Notes under the pieces: model-generated
What the model was told of the DNA's origin: nothing
What the model saw: only the letters and a program-made list of their open reading frames with translations
The model's database searches: none
Position numbers and translations under genes: made by a program
Part shown: in pieces, positions 32,601 through 41,712 of the stretch
Position numbering within the stretch: the first letter of the stretch is position 1
How the letters are laid out: the number at the start of each line of letters is the position of its first letter
Assembly: GCF_002583405.1 (NCBI RefSeq)
Contig: NZ_BCMJ01000003.1
Span: 339,601-403,600, forward strand
Length of the DNA: 64,000 nucleotides
Source of the DNA: Secundilactobacillus silagincola
Lineage (GTDB): Bacteria > Bacillota > Bacilli > Lactobacillales > Lactobacillaceae
Direction: 5' to 3'

Positions 32601-35600
32601 TAATGACTGGTGTAGCACCGTCTTTACCATTGGTGATGGAACCAACCTTGTTGTTATCAACCAGAATGTCGTAGCCAGTGACGTTACCGTCAGTGTCCTT
32701 GACTGGGTTGAATTGAGGTGTTGAACCATCCTTTAACTGACCGACAGTCTTATCACCGATCTTAATGGTGTAAGTACCAGTTGGTTTACCGCTACCGTCG
32801 ACATCTGCTGTAATGACTGGTGAATCACCCTGAGGACCTTGGGCACCTGTATCACCCTTGGCACCATTCAGGATAGTACCAGAGTCTTTGCCATCGATAA
32901 CAAGCGTAAGGCCGACTTGACTCTTACCATCAGCACTCATTAATGGCTTAGTGGTTACAACTGAACCATCTTTACCATTGGTGACAGTGCCAACAGTCTT
33001 GTCACCAATCGTAATGGTGTAGCCGGTAACCTTGTCACCATCTTTAACTTCGGTGAACTGAGGTGTGGATCCGTCTTTACCATTAGTGACAGTTCCAACA
33101 GTCTTGTCACCGAGAGTAATGTTGTAGCCAGTAACGTTGCCCTTATCATCCTTAACAGGTGTGAAGACTGGTGAAATACCATCGGTACCGTTCAAAATAG
33201 TATCTTCATCCATACCGTTGATAACCAGTGTGGTTCCGATTCTTATTGGGTCGCCGTTGATGTCTTTGTCTTTGCCATATGCTGGCTTGGTAGTAACCAT
33301 CGGAGTGGCACCATCTTTACCGTTGTTGACTTCACCGACCTTGGTATTATTCAGCATAATATCGTAGCCGTTGTCAGTCTTAACAAAGTTTGGCGTAGCA
33401 CCGTCTTTACCGTTTGTAACAGTAACCGGCTTGCCATCGTCACCAGTAATGATGAATCCAGTTGGGTTACCATCTTTATCAGTCGTTGGTGTGATTGTTG
33501 GAGTCTTACCAGCTTCACCTTGTGGTCCTCGATCACCATTCATAACAGTACCAGAATCTTTACCATCGATGACCAGAGTGACACCAGTTTGTTTCTTAGT
33601 ATCAGGATCAATGATTGGTTTAGTGGTGATAACTGAACCAGGCTTACCATCGGCACCATTAGTAATCGTAACAGTTTGAGCTGGTTGATCTGAACCTGGA
33701 GTCGAGATGGTCAGCGTGTTGCTAATAGTCTTATCACCATCTTTGTTAGGCGTTACGGTAACGACTGGAGTAACACCATCTTTACCATTAGTGATAGTTG
33801 CAACGTCTTTGCCACCAAATGAGATTGTGTAACTCTTACCGTCTTGTGAAGATGTAACAGTTGGTGTAGCACCGTCATAGATGTAGGAAATGGTATCCGG
33901 ATCGCCATTCGCATGGGTAACCGTAACTTTAACACCGCTTACACCTGGCTCATCAGTTTTCGTTACCCGTTCGCTGGTAATCGTGTCACCAGTATTTGGA
34001 ACTGGCAATGTGCTGACATCAGTATCATCAGTACCATCGCCCTTTGGACCTGGAACGTAGAAGACCAAAGCTGGTTTCCCGTCCTTATCCGTACCAGACT
34101 TAACTGAAAGAGGCGTGCCGTTCTTGCCATCAACACCATTCTTAACAGTGAATGAACCAGCTGGTTGACCATTAACAGTCATGTTGTAGGTGGTTGTACC
34201 GTCGCCGTTATCAACACCCTTTGGATCAACGACTGGTGTAGCACCATCTTTACCATTCCAAATCGTTTGGGTAGTATCAGGAGTACCATCACCATGTTTG
34301 ATGGTCAATAATGTACCACCGTTTGGATGGTCAGCATCGGCATCAACTGGTGTTGCTGTGATTGTGTCACCATCCTTAGGTGCTGGAATCTCGCTAATAA
34401 CCTTATCATCAGTACCATCGCCCTTTGGACCTGGAACAAAGTAAACTAACGTCTTGTTGCCATTAATATCCTGACCGTACTTCACTCGAGGTGTCTGTCC
34501 ATTAGTACCATCTTTACCATTCTTAACGGTAAATGAACCAGTTGGTTTGCCATCAACAGTTAACTGGTACGTGGTCGTGCCATCACCGTTATCTTTACCA
34601 GCATCAACGGTTGGTGTAGCACCATCTTTACCATTCCAAATCGTTTGGGTAGTATCGGCAGAACCGTCACCATGTTTAATAGTAATCAGTGTTCCACCAT
34701 TAGGATGATCAGCATCGCCATCAACTGAACTTGTGGTGATCGTGTCGCCGTCCTTTGGTGCAGGAATGTTACCTAAGTCTTGTTCAGGTGTGTCGCCGTC
34801 AGCTGGAATAAAGAAGGTCAATACTGGCTTACCATCCTCTGTTCCAGGCTTAACACTTGGCGTTTTACCATCCTTACCATTTTCACCATCGTACAGGTAA
34901 GTGATGGTTGGGTCGCCCGTAGCGTGGGTAACGGTGATTTTAACGCCACCGACACCTTGAACATCAGTCTCCTTAACCCGGTCTGCGGTAATCGTGTCAC
35001 CGGCACCTGGCATTGGAACTGTACCAAGGTCGTGTTCAGGAACATCGTTGCCATCAGCATCTTTACCAGCAGGAATATAAAGGATTAAATTGCCGCCCTC
35101 TTCTTTGATAGAAGGGTCGCCGTTGGTGTTGCTGCTACCATCCGTACCATTCTTAATAGTGAAGTCTTTCGACGTTGGTGTACCATCTTCAGCATAACTG
35201 GTAATGGTAATCTTTTCGCCAGTAACCTTATTGGCATCACTTGGATCATCTTTAATATCCGTCTGCGTAATAGTTGGTGCGTTCAAGACAACGAAGTCTT
35301 TGGTGATTTCTTTACCATCCTTGTCAACCGTGTGAGTGTCAACACTGACGGTCGTACCAATAACTGTCTTACCATCCTTGGACATCTTAGGAGCCGTTGT
35401 AATCGTTGGTGTAATACCATCCTTAGGAATCGGGATCGTCCCAACTGATTGATGATCGCCATTAGGCCCAGTAACGTAGAAACTGTATACTTTCTTGGTA
35501 GGGTCATTAGGATTATTAGGATCCTGAATAGTTTCAATTTGTGGTGAAACCCCATCAGAAACAGTGACTTCACCCACTTTAGCTCCCGCTGGAATATCCG

Positions 35601-38600
35601 TTGCAGTCAGCGCAGTTTCACCCTTTGCAGGTGTAAGTTCATCACCAGTGTAGAAGTAAGTGGTGTGTTGAGCTGGAGTACCCTTAGTAGCATCTCCCGG
35701 TGTCGTAACTGTAAATGAATGGATGGCTTCTGGTGTAGGTTCTTCAACCGTACCGATTGAATTATGCTCACCATTAGGTCCAGTCAGATAGAAGCTGTAA
35801 ACCTTCTTGGTAGGATCATTAGGATTCGTAATGGTTTCAACCTTTGGTGTTTGACCTGCTGCACCATCTTTAGTCTCCACATCCCCAATGATTGGGTTCT
35901 TAGCATTTTGAACATCCTCATAAGTTGCTGGAGAATCAGCAGTAACATCTGACCCATCTGCATGCTTTGTTGGTACATCACCCGTGTAGAAGTAAGTGGT
36001 GTGCGTACCAGTCTTAGTATCATCGACAGTAACTGAGTGAATGGTTGGTGATTTTGTTGGCATGGTGATCTTCGTACCAGTACCTGCTCCGTTCACTGTA
36101 AGTTCAAATTGACCGCCACCATCGTCTTTCAGATCCAGTTTTGGCATGTTACCAGCTGGTGCATCTGGAATATCAACTTCCGTCTTATTGCCGGCAGCAC
36201 CATTATCCTTGTTTCCATCAGCGTAGATGAAGATTGGTGTATAACCATTACCGGTCTTATTATCAGGATTATCCTTATCAACATGTTTACCAGCTTCAAA
36301 TACTGGTGTCTTACCTGCTGGCATTTTGACCGCACTACCACTAGGTTGACCGTTAACCGTGAGCGTAAAGGTACCATCATGATTATCTTGCGTACCTACC
36401 AGTGGATCATCAACTGTAACGTGACCAACTTCTGTATCTTGGTTCTTTTCAATATCAGCTTGTGTCAACTGAGTACCTTGAGCAGGATCTGGAATCTTGG
36501 TACCAGTATAGAAGTAAGTCGTGTGACTTGCTGGTGTATCAGTAGTGGCTGGTGTATCCACATTAAATGAAAAGATTTGTGGAGCATCTTTGCCATTCTT
36601 AACTGTGATTGAACCGCCATCTTTGGTGCCATCAATCGTAACCTTATACGTTGTGGTACCATCTTTATTGTCAGTACCATTAGGATCAACTTTAATATCC
36701 GGTGTAGAACCATCGTTTGCAGTGATCTTCCCGATTTCTGCACCGTCTGGAATATCAGCATCAGTAAGTGGCTTATCATCATTGACTGGTGTCCCGTCCT
36801 TGTGAGTCGTCGGTACATCACCCGTGTAGAAGTAAGTGGTGTGCGTACCCTTGGCAGCATCGTCAACTGTAACAGAATGAACTGGAGTTGCTGATGCGTC
36901 ATATACATAGATAGGATCACCAACAGCTTTGTTATTGCTATCTAAAATAGTAACCTTAATACCACTAACTCCTGGCTTATCGGTAGTTGCAGAGCGTTCA
37001 GCGGTAATCGTATTACCATTCTTTGGAATATCAACACTACCAGCTGGAGTTTTACTATTATCTTTACCAACATAGTAGAAATCAATCTTATTAGGATCAT
37101 TTGGATCAGTTTCAGCAGTCATATTCCCGGCACTGCCATCAACACCGTTCGTAACGACAACACTGCTAATCGTATCGCCATCCGGAATGTCTGTGTTATC
37201 AACTTTTCCATCCTTGTTAGTATCAGTAACCTTAGGACCCTTGTAGAAGTAAATCGTGTTGGTCGTGGCACCGGTATTAGCATCTGTACCAGGAACCGTC
37301 AATGATTGAATATCACCGGCACTTGGCGCATACGTTACCGTAGTCTCCAAATCTTGAGGGTTGCCTTCAACATCCAAAGGTACGTTTTGGTCATCGACCA
37401 TTGCGTTATCAGGTGTGTAGCCAGCAACTGTAGGTGATGCAAGTGATGTAAAGATCTTCTTAACATCAGTATCAGCAGTCCCTTTGCCATCTTCGGAAGA
37501 ACCCGTAACAGCATATGATACAGTCTTCAGAACATTGTCTTGATCATCCTTAATAACCTTTGGTGTCAACGTCAAAGTTTGAACAGCATCAGGAGCAACC
37601 GTAACGCTCTTAGTAGTACCATCTGATTGCACTTCATCCTTCACATAGTGAATCGTCCGTTTAACTGTGACTGGTGTACCATCGACTGTGTTGCCCGCAT
37701 TCAGACCTGGTTTAGCAGTGTAGATGATCCAAATATCTTGACCATCCGTACTGTACTGAGTATCTGAACCAGATTTATCAGGCATCGTATCGTACAAACC
37801 ACCATTAGGATCAGCAGTTGCGTAGTAGTACAACGTGCTGGTATCTAATGTACCATTGGCATCGTCAAGCTTCGTCGTACCATCAACTGCCTTACCAGGT
37901 GTTGTAGCTGGAATGGTGAGCTGACTAGTGTAATTATCACCGGCATCGCCAGAAATCGTTACAGATGGTAGGACTTCAGTTCCACCCACTTGCTGGTAAA
38001 CATAATGCACGGTAGCGGTTTCTTTTTCTGGTGCATACGTAACCGCACGATCAATCTCAATCGGCGAGTTATCCGCATCTTTAGCAATCTTCAGCGGAAC
38101 ATCAACGTTAGCTGCCTTCTGATCATCCGTCAGCGTAGCACCAGTTGCGGTGTTAGCAAATGATTCCGTGTAGCCGGGCTGCTTTTGCAGTTCATTCGTG
38201 GTGAGCTTTGCGACGTTGATCGTATCAGTCCTATCAGAAACGTTACCGTCAGTACCAACCTTTGCAGCACCATTAACGTTCGTCGTCCATGGACTGTAAG
38301 TAATCGTTGCTTCTGGCTTACCATCTGTATAAGAAACCGTTACGGTACGATAAAGATCGTAATCCTTCAGTTCTTCCTTAGTACCATCGCCAACTGGATC
38401 GCCGTATGTGACGTATTCAGTGACTACCTTAGTCAGCGCGTTGCGACTGGTTTGATCCGTATCGCCAGGATTGTCTGGAGTATACGTGGTGTTAGTCTTA
38501 CGCAGATAAGTGTAGAATTCTGCAGGTGTCGTAGCGTCATATTTTTTACCAGTAAAATCAGCTTTTTGTACCGCGACATAACCGTCTTTAGCGTAATCAT

Positions 38601-41598
38601 ATAGCTTGGCACCATCAGTTGTAATTAGATCGTCAGTTTTGCCGTCTAACGGTACTGTAGCAACCTGATTACCATCGTTAGGCACAAAGTCTGAAGTTTT
38701 CTTGCTGTTGGAAACATCGATATAATGAATTTCAGCACCGGCTGACTTAGTCACACTCAACGTGATGGTTACTGTTTGATTTGCTTTACCTGCGAGGTCC
38801 TTAACGTCAACGCTGCCGTCAACAGTAACCGCACTAGCAGCGACACTAGCATTAACTGGTGTGTCAGTGGCTTTTGAAGCACTTAAAACAACACCTTGAC
38901 CAGCAGCGTCAGTAGCAGTTGCCTGGTGGTTTTCTGGAATAGCAAATGTACCTGAATCACCGTAACCATCGGCAAGTAGTTTCGCAGCATCAGCATCGTT
39001 ATCTGGGTTGGTATCAGTCATATCATCCATATAGGTCTTAGCGTTAGCTGCGCTGTCAAATGCTAACCACGTGTTGCTTGGTGTAACCTTACCACTGCCA
39101 TCTGTCGCAACCGTATTTGTTGTTTGCTTTACCCAGTAAAGGGTTTGTGTAAGCGTATTCTTTGTTTGATTAAGCAGATCAGACCCGTCACCTGTAAACG
39201 TAAATGTCCGTGTTGACTGGTGCTTTGCATCGCTAGGATCAGTAGTATCAAATGCTGTCTTCTTAACCAGGTAAACATACCCATCTACATTGTGATTATC
39301 AAGCTGATCCTGTGTAAAGTTACCACTTGGCAGATCTTGTTGAACAACAACATAGTTAGGATAATCCTTTAAAACAGTATCTTCATTTGTATAGGAGATT
39401 GGATCGCCAACTTTTGTACCAATTGGCACTGGATCGGTTGTTAATACATTCGTAGTTTTACCCGTTGAATCCTTTGTAATATCACTCGGGGCAAATCCTG
39501 ATGTCTTACCACCATCAAATGCTTTAGTCACATCAACATAACTGACTTCACCAGCATTCAATGTTGGATCATTAACCGTGTAAGTTACATCCAGCATAGG
39601 AAGTTTGGAAGCAGCATCGTAGTCCAAATGACCTGTGACTTTACCATCTGAGTCGGCAACGACATCACTATTCGGATAAAGGCTATTAATATCTAGTGGA
39701 GTATCAACGACATATTCATTAGCACCACTTGGCGCACCAACAGAGACCCCGGTATAGGTATACTTAGTCCCTTTTGTGTTCTTTGTCGTAGATACCGGTT
39801 TACCGTCTGAACCAGGTATGTCGGAAGTGACGGACTGCCCACTTTCAAGATTCGATAGCCAAGTCTTAGCATCACTATTATCAATCGTAAAAGGCGTAAC
39901 TGCTTTTGTGATTGCTCCGCCAGGGGTGTCAGGTGTAACTGTCAGGGAAGCATCCACTTTCTTATTTGCCAATAAGTGACCGGCTTGATCTACAATAGAT
40001 ACATTCACGATTGAGTTGAGTTTATTATCAGCGTCTACTGGTATCCAGAACTGAGTCGTTTCATGTGTTGTTGGATCGACACCAGAGAAATAAACGGTTT
40101 GGTTATTTGCCTTTGCATAGGACAGAATACTGTACAACTTATCACGTTCAGAATCAGTCATATGGTAATAACCTGGCTGAGATGTTACACTTCCAGAATC
40201 CTTGGACACGTAATCAGAGGTTTTACCGCTTAGCAGAATATGCTGACTATAATCACTGCCCGTTCCAGAATCTATATCAGTTGATGGTACCATTGCGACT
40301 GCCCACGTTGCGTCAACATGTCGTTGATTGTATACCCATACTTCCGCATTTGGAAACATAGTCAAAGATGAGCCATCAGAAGAGTTGGTTTGCGCAGCTC
40401 TTGATATCATCATCTGCATTCCACCGTCGGCAGTCGAAAGGGAGTTTTGAAAAATCAATGGGTTTGTCCACTGCGCAGTAATAATGCTACTAATGTTGCC
40501 GCCGGCACTAGTGTCATAATTTAAAGTAACGGTACTGTTATTACCGACAATATTTTTATCATTTTTAAGAGTATCTGGATTTGAACTGTCATCGTCGGTC
40601 CAGTCCGCATAGGCTTTAAGTTTGTTTACCTGATCTTGAGTAAGTGAATACCCGTCTGCAAGTTCCACATCAACCGTATTGGACGCTGCGTCATACGTTG
40701 CAGTTCCTTCTTTAGGTGTTAACCCAATTTGATCCCCAACAGATGTTCCATCAGGGAAAATAGTAGCGGGAATAGTGCTAGTAGTATCCGTAGTAGCAGG
40801 ATTAGTGCCTGTTGCAGTAGTATCCGTTCCGTCTGGATTGGTTGGATCTGAAGCCGTAATCACCTGGGCTTTGCCAGTCTTGGCAAATTCAGCAGCTGCG
40901 GCTTTCTTTGCGGCATCAACTTGTGCAAGATCAGCGCTGCCTAAATCTGTCTTTTGAATATCAGCATCAGCACTCTTGGCTGAAGCATCAGTCTTAGTAT
41001 CCGTTGCGGATTGCTGTGCGTTTGCGTCAACAGTCTTGGTACTATCAGTAGTAGGTGCCTGTGCTGCATCCGTCTCGGTTGTTGGAGCAGCGGCCTTAGT
41101 ATCCGTTGCAGCAGCCTTAGCAGCGGTTGGGGCAGCGGTCTTAGTATCTGTCGCTGTTGATGCAGCAGTCTTTGAACTATCTGCGGTAGCTGCCTTAGTC
41201 GCTGTCTGTGCTGCAGCCTTACTATCAGTAGTAGGAGTTGCAGTACCTTGAGTCGTTGTTGCTTGAGCGGTACTGTCAGCTGAAGTACTCTTTACGGCTG
41301 TCCCCTGTTGAGTCTGGGTTGTAGCTGGAGTACTGGTCGCAGTACTTGTATTGTGTAACGTGACCTGCTTAGGCGCGGTCACTGATTGATCGATGGTAGC
41401 GACATTGCTGTCACTACCATCGGTTGCTGTTGTATCCGCTTTAACTTCTTGCGGTAAAGCAAACGCCGAGATACCAAATGTCAGCGTTGCCATTCCAGCA
41501 ACTAGCCAACGTGTTCCCGCCTTATAGAGCTTATAACGTACTTTTCGCTCGGCAGTATCACGTTGGAGCTTGTTCCGATTGAACTTATACTTTTCCAA
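26698..41598 (-). CDS. Giant collagen-like LPXTG surface protein, about 4966 aa
   Basis: An unusually long sortase-anchored protein. A KxYKxGKxW signal (YKLYKAGTRW, core, cleavage near VKADT) is followed by a Thr/Ala/Gln-rich spacer to about residue 250, and a mixed N-terminal region to about 2050 with MucBP-like pieces (IHYIDVS, VHYVYQQVG). From about 2060 to 4530 it is built of Gly-Lys-Asp-Gly modules (NGKDGxTPxV, GPKGDGTDD, DKGDKGDPG) that resemble bacterial collagen-like repeats. A Gly/Thr/Asn-rich stalk holds seven PGGNGG repeats, then LPQTN near 4920, a hydrophobic segment and RRKRHD. The frame opens at 41646, but GAGGGGGG lies eight bases before a TTG at 41598, the likely start. Likely an extended stalk displaying N-terminal domains; ligand unknown. 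Confidence 0.9.
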   Translation of the reverse strand: MEKYKFNRNKLQRDTAERKVRYKLYKAGTRWLVAGMATLTFGISAFALPQEVKADTTATDGSDSNVATIDQSVTAPKQVTLHNTSTATSTPATTQTQQGTAVKSTSADSTAQATTTQGTATPTTDSKAAAQTATKAATADSSKTAASTATDTKTAAPTAAKAAATDTKAAAPTTETDAAQAPTTDSTKTVDANAQQSATDTKTDASAKSADADIQKTDLGSADLAQVDAAKKAAAAEFAKTGKAQVITASDPTNPDGTDTTATGTNPATTDTTSTIPATIFPDGTSVGDQIGLTPKEGTATYDAASNTVDVELADGYSLTQDQVNKLKAYADWTDDDSSNPDTLKNDKNIVGNNSTVTLNYDTSAGGNISSIITAQWTNPLIFQNSLSTADGGMQMMISRAAQTNSSDGSSLTMFPNAEVWVYNQRHVDATWAVAMVPSTDIDSGTGSDYSQHILLSGKTSDYVSKDSGSVTSQPGYYHMTDSERDKLYSILSYAKANNQTVYFSGVDPTTHETTQFWIPVDADNKLNSIVNVSIVDQAGHLLANKKVDASLTVTPDTPGGAITKAVTPFTIDNSDAKTWLSNLESGQSVTSDIPGSDGKPVSTTKNTKGTKYTYTGVSVGAPSGANEYVVDTPLDINSLYPNSDVVADSDGKVTGHLDYDAASKLPMLDVTYTVNDPTLNAGEVSYVDVTKAFDGGKTSGFAPSDITKDSTGKTTNVLTTDPVPIGTKVGDPISYTNEDTVLKDYPNYVVVQQDLPSGNFTQDQLDNHNVDGYVYLVKKTAFDTTDPSDAKHQSTRTFTFTGDGSDLLNQTKNTLTQTLYWVKQTTNTVATDGSGKVTPSNTWLAFDSAANAKTYMDDMTDTNPDNDADAAKLLADGYGDSGTFAIPENHQATATDAAGQGVVLSASKATDTPVNASVAASAVTVDGSVDVKDLAGKANQTVTITLSVTKSAGAEIHYIDVSNSKKTSDFVPNDGNQVATVPLDGKTDDLITTDGAKLYDYAKDGYVAVQKADFTGKKYDATTPAEFYTYLRKTNTTYTPDNPGDTDQTSRNALTKVVTEYVTYGDPVGDGTKEELKDYDLYRTVTVSYTDGKPEATITYSPWTTNVNGAAKVGTDGNVSDRTDTINVAKLTTNELQKQPGYTESFANTATGATLTDDQKAANVDVPLKIAKDADNSPIEIDRAVTYAPEKETATVHYVYQQVGGTEVLPSVTISGDAGDNYTSQLTIPATTPGKAVDGTTKLDDANGTLDTSTLYYYATADPNGGLYDTMPDKSGSDTQYSTDGQDIWIIYTAKPGLNAGNTVDGTPVTVKRTIHYVKDEVQSDGTTKSVTVAPDAVQTLTLTPKVIKDDQDNVLKTVSYAVTGSSEDGKGTADTDVKKIFTSLASPTVAGYTPDNAMVDDQNVPLDVEGNPQDLETTVTYAPSAGDIQSLTVPGTDANTGATTNTIYFYKGPKVTDTNKDGKVDNTDIPDGDTISSVVVTNGVDGSAGNMTAETDPNDPNKIDFYYVGKDNSKTPAGSVDIPKNGNTITAERSATTDKPGVSGIKVTILDSNNKAVGDPIYVYDASATPVHSVTVDDAAKGTHTTYFYTGDVPTTHKDGTPVNDDKPLTDADIPDGAEIGKITANDGSTPDIKVDPNGTDNKDGTTTYKVTIDGTKDGGSITVKNGKDAPQIFSFNVDTPATTDTPASHTTYFYTGTKIPDPAQGTQLTQADIEKNQDTEVGHVTVDDPLVGTQDNHDGTFTLTVNGQPSGSAVKMPAGKTPVFEAGKHVDKDNPDNKTGNGYTPIFIYADGNKDNGAAGNKTEVDIPDAPAGNMPKLDLKDDGGGQFELTVNGAGTGTKITMPTKSPTIHSVTVDDTKTGTHTTYFYTGDVPTKHADGSDVTADSPATYEDVQNAKNPIIGDVETKDGAAGQTPKVETITNPNDPTKKVYSFYLTGPNGEHNSIGTVEEPTPEAIHSFTVTTPGDATKGTPAQHTTYFYTGDELTPAKGETALTATDIPAGAKVGEVTVSDGVSPQIETIQDPNNPNDPTKKVYSFYVTGPNGDHQSVGTIPIPKDGITPTITTAPKMSKDGKTVIGTTVSVDTHTVDKDGKEITKDFVVLNAPTITQTDIKDDPSDANKVTGEKITITSYAEDGTPTSKDFTIKNGTDGSSNTNGDPSIKEEGGNLILYIPAGKDADGNDVPEHDLGTVPMPGAGDTITADRVKETDVQGVGGVKITVTHATGDPTITYLYDGENGKDGKTPSVKPGTEDGKPVLTFFIPADGDTPEQDLGNIPAPKDGDTITTSSVDGDADHPNGGTLITIKHGDGSADTTQTIWNGKDGATPTVDAGKDNGDGTTTYQLTVDGKPTGSFTVKNGKDGTNGQTPRVKYGQDINGNKTLVYFVPGPKGDGTDDKVISEIPAPKDGDTITATPVDADADHPNGGTLLTIKHGDGTPDTTQTIWNGKDGATPVVDPKGVDNGDGTTTYNMTVNGQPAGSFTVKNGVDGKNGTPLSVKSGTDKDGKPALVFYVPGPKGDGTDDTDVSTLPVPNTGDTITSERVTKTDEPGVSGVKVTVTHANGDPDTISYIYDGATPTVTSSQDGKSYTISFGGKDVATITNGKDGVTPVVTVTPNKDGDKTISNTLTISTPGSDQPAQTVTITNGADGKPGSVITTKPIIDPDTKKQTGVTLVIDGKDSGTVMNGDRGPQGEAGKTPTITPTTDKDGNPTGFIITGDDGKPVTVTNGKDGATPNFVKTDNGYDIMLNNTKVGEVNNGKDGATPMVTTKPAYGKDKDINGDPIRIGTTLVINGMDEDTILNGTDGISPVFTPVKDDKGNVTGYNITLGDKTVGTVTNGKDGSTPQFTEVKDGDKVTGYTITIGDKTVGTVTNGKDGSVVTTKPLMSADGKSQVGLTLVIDGKDSGTILNGAKGDTGAQGPQGDSPVITADVDGSGKPTGTYTIKIGDKTVGQLKDGSTPQFNPVKDTDGNVTGYDILVDNNKVGSITNGKDGATPVITQTPTTDADGKVTGTTITITTPGSKDVQTINVTNGKDGSTPVLTPEKDDAGNVTGYSITINGTPAGELKNGTDGSTVTTKPALDANGKQIGVTLVIDGKDGDTILNGKDGASPVLTPVTDKDGNVTSYTITIDGKPAGSLNNPKDGSTPIFNETKDDQGNVTGYDIVVDGKTVGSIKNGVDGKTPVITTTPELATDGKTVIGTTITITTPGSDDKQVVEVANGKDGQTPTVKEVTNPDGTKSLVFYVKGPKGDGTDDIPVGTIDAPKDGTNGQTPSVEPIKDSNTDKTIGYNFYYTNDKGEKVSVGKVDAPKDGETPTVKPHNGTDGKQDGYTFTLNGVDYTVLNGEKGDKGDKGDPGSSPVLTPVTDKDGNTSYNITLDGKPVGTITNGKNGTTPEFTEIKDKEGKVTGYTITEDGKTVGTITNGTNGKDGVTPVITTTPELATDGKTVIGTTITITTPGSTDAPQKINIENGKDGQTPTVKPVLDKDGNAVSYQFYVPGPKGDGTDDQIVGTVPAPKNGVDGKDGKDGQTPQVKPVKDNDGNVTSYEFFIPGPKGDGTDDKIVGTVPAPKNGKDGETPTVKPHTGDDGKTDGFTYTLNGVDYTVLNGKDGAALTIKSQIPDKDGNTVVTFSDGSTITVYKGKDGTNGTNGTDGKDAPTPQVRAVKGEDGTNSYEFYVVNPDGSTKTIGTVTAPKDGINGTNGKDGQTPQVKEVTNPDGTKSFEFYITNPDGSTTDMGNVPAPKDGETPKVTPHTDAGGNVDGYTFTIDGHDYLVKNGKDLTVKGYTTDKDGNTVVTFSDGSTVTVDKGAKGDKGDKGDQGEAGETPQVKAVVGQDGKTSYVFYTTDQNGKETDLGTVDAPKDGKDAQTPSVKEVTNEDGSKSYEFYITNPDGSVKTVGTTPAPKDGETPTVKPHTGTDGKVDGYTFTIGDHDYTVTNGQDGKDISVKSTDTDAKGNIVVTFSDDSTVTIPKGTDGKDAPTPEVKAVPNADGTTSYEFYITNPDGSTKTIGTVAAPKDGKDAQTPSVKEVTNNDGSKSYEFYITNPDGSVKTVGTVPAPKDGETPKVTETKDTDGNVDGYIFTIDGKDYTVKNGKDGKDGKDGQTPQVKTVTNPDGSTSYEFYITNPDGSTKDLGNVPAPKDGQTPQVKEITNSDGSKSYEFYITNPDGSEKNMGTVDGPKDITVTSTTKDPDGNTVVEFSDGNKVTIDKGKDGKDGQTPEVKAVVGQDGVTHYEFYVTNPDGSTKTVGNVTAPKDGKDGETPSVQPVKDADGNTVSYEFYYTNDKGQKVLLGTVDAPKNGTDGKDGETPAVAPYYDANGVVDGWTFTLDGHNYIVKNGQDGKDGKDGKDISVESYAPDADGNTVITFSDGSKVTVDKGKDGKDGQTPQVKAVKNDDGTTSYEFYVTDESGKETTVGTVKAPKDGVNGKTPNVEPVKDADGNTVAYNFYYTNDAGEKVSVGTVDAPKDGATPTIKPHYDADGNVDGWTLVLNGTNYVIKDGKNGVDGKDGKDGQTPQIDPSKTIVNKEAGTTTYYFTYPDGSNAGSIVVPNDGGTTNGSGTGKETDNGTGTSTGTGNGSGVNITNTNNQNNGSGTGAGTDNGQGTNSSTTTNTTTTNSTTTEKTVTTNLDGSTTETDKTTTTGPNGQKVVKIVTIETTPNPDGSTTTKTTTTTTAYPAPSGDNGGKTTGDNNTGSTTTPTGGGNSNVNTNTNTNTNPGGNGGTDTNTNTNPGGNGGTDTNTTTPGGNGGTNTNTTTPGGNGGTNTNTTTPGGNGGTNTNTTTPGGNGGTTTNTTNPGGNGGTTTQTTTSTITGTAVPGGNTGNGNGTGTSTGTDGDTGTSTGVDGGTGVTTTPGGDNGLVTEAGGATATDTEGGMVPTSEAGNGGASTIHEAVAGGTAVDATNGNGVTTGNGKAAAQGTLPQTNETSTSALVMLGVGMTIMEATLAYGITRRKRHDSDDNDHESLY
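27180..27460 (-). repeat. Tandem 39-base repeats coding PGGNGGTNTNTTT
   Basis: Seven units of 13 codons, the central ones nearly identical, form a proline/glycine/asparagine-rich wall-spanning stalk just before the sorting signal. The copy number is likely to vary by slippage or recombination. Confidence 0.8.
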
Positions 41599-41623
41599 TG
41601 AAATTTCCCCCCTCGTAAATTTT

Positions 41624-41690
41624 ACGGTGTACCGTTTAGGGTACACCCCAAAAAGTATAAAATTTGAACTGAGGCAGTTTGTCTCAGTTC
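41624..41690. promoter_or_regulatory. Divergent control region of the giant gene and the recombinase
   Basis: Two adjacent near-palindromes, ACGGTGTACCGT (41624-41635) and GGGTACACCC (41639-41648), are followed by overlapping -10-like boxes: TATACT on the minus strand (41654-41659, for the giant gene) and TATAAA on the plus strand (41656-41661, for the recombinase). Then comes an inverted repeat GAACTGAG/CTCAGTTC (41666-41690) with TTTTTT after it, which could attenuate the recombinase. I do not see clear -35 boxes. Confidence 0.45.
41635..41648 (+). repeat. Left inverted copy of TTTAGGGTACACCC
   Basis: A 14-base sequence repeated in inverted orientation at 42593-42606. It lies between the likely -10 of the giant gene and its start codon, so a crossover here would move the promoter. 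It is a candidate recombinase site with an AC core dinucleotide. Confidence 0.55.
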
Positions 41691-41712
41691 ATTTTTTATT
41701 AGGAGGATTTTT

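Noticed and set aside
28100..35400. Regular short repeats as a CRISPR array
   Set aside because: The repeats are coding modules of the giant protein in one open frame, with no constant spacer length or cas genes.
36109..36570. Plus-strand open frame of 153 codons
   Set aside because: Antisense to the giant gene; no family features and no start signals.
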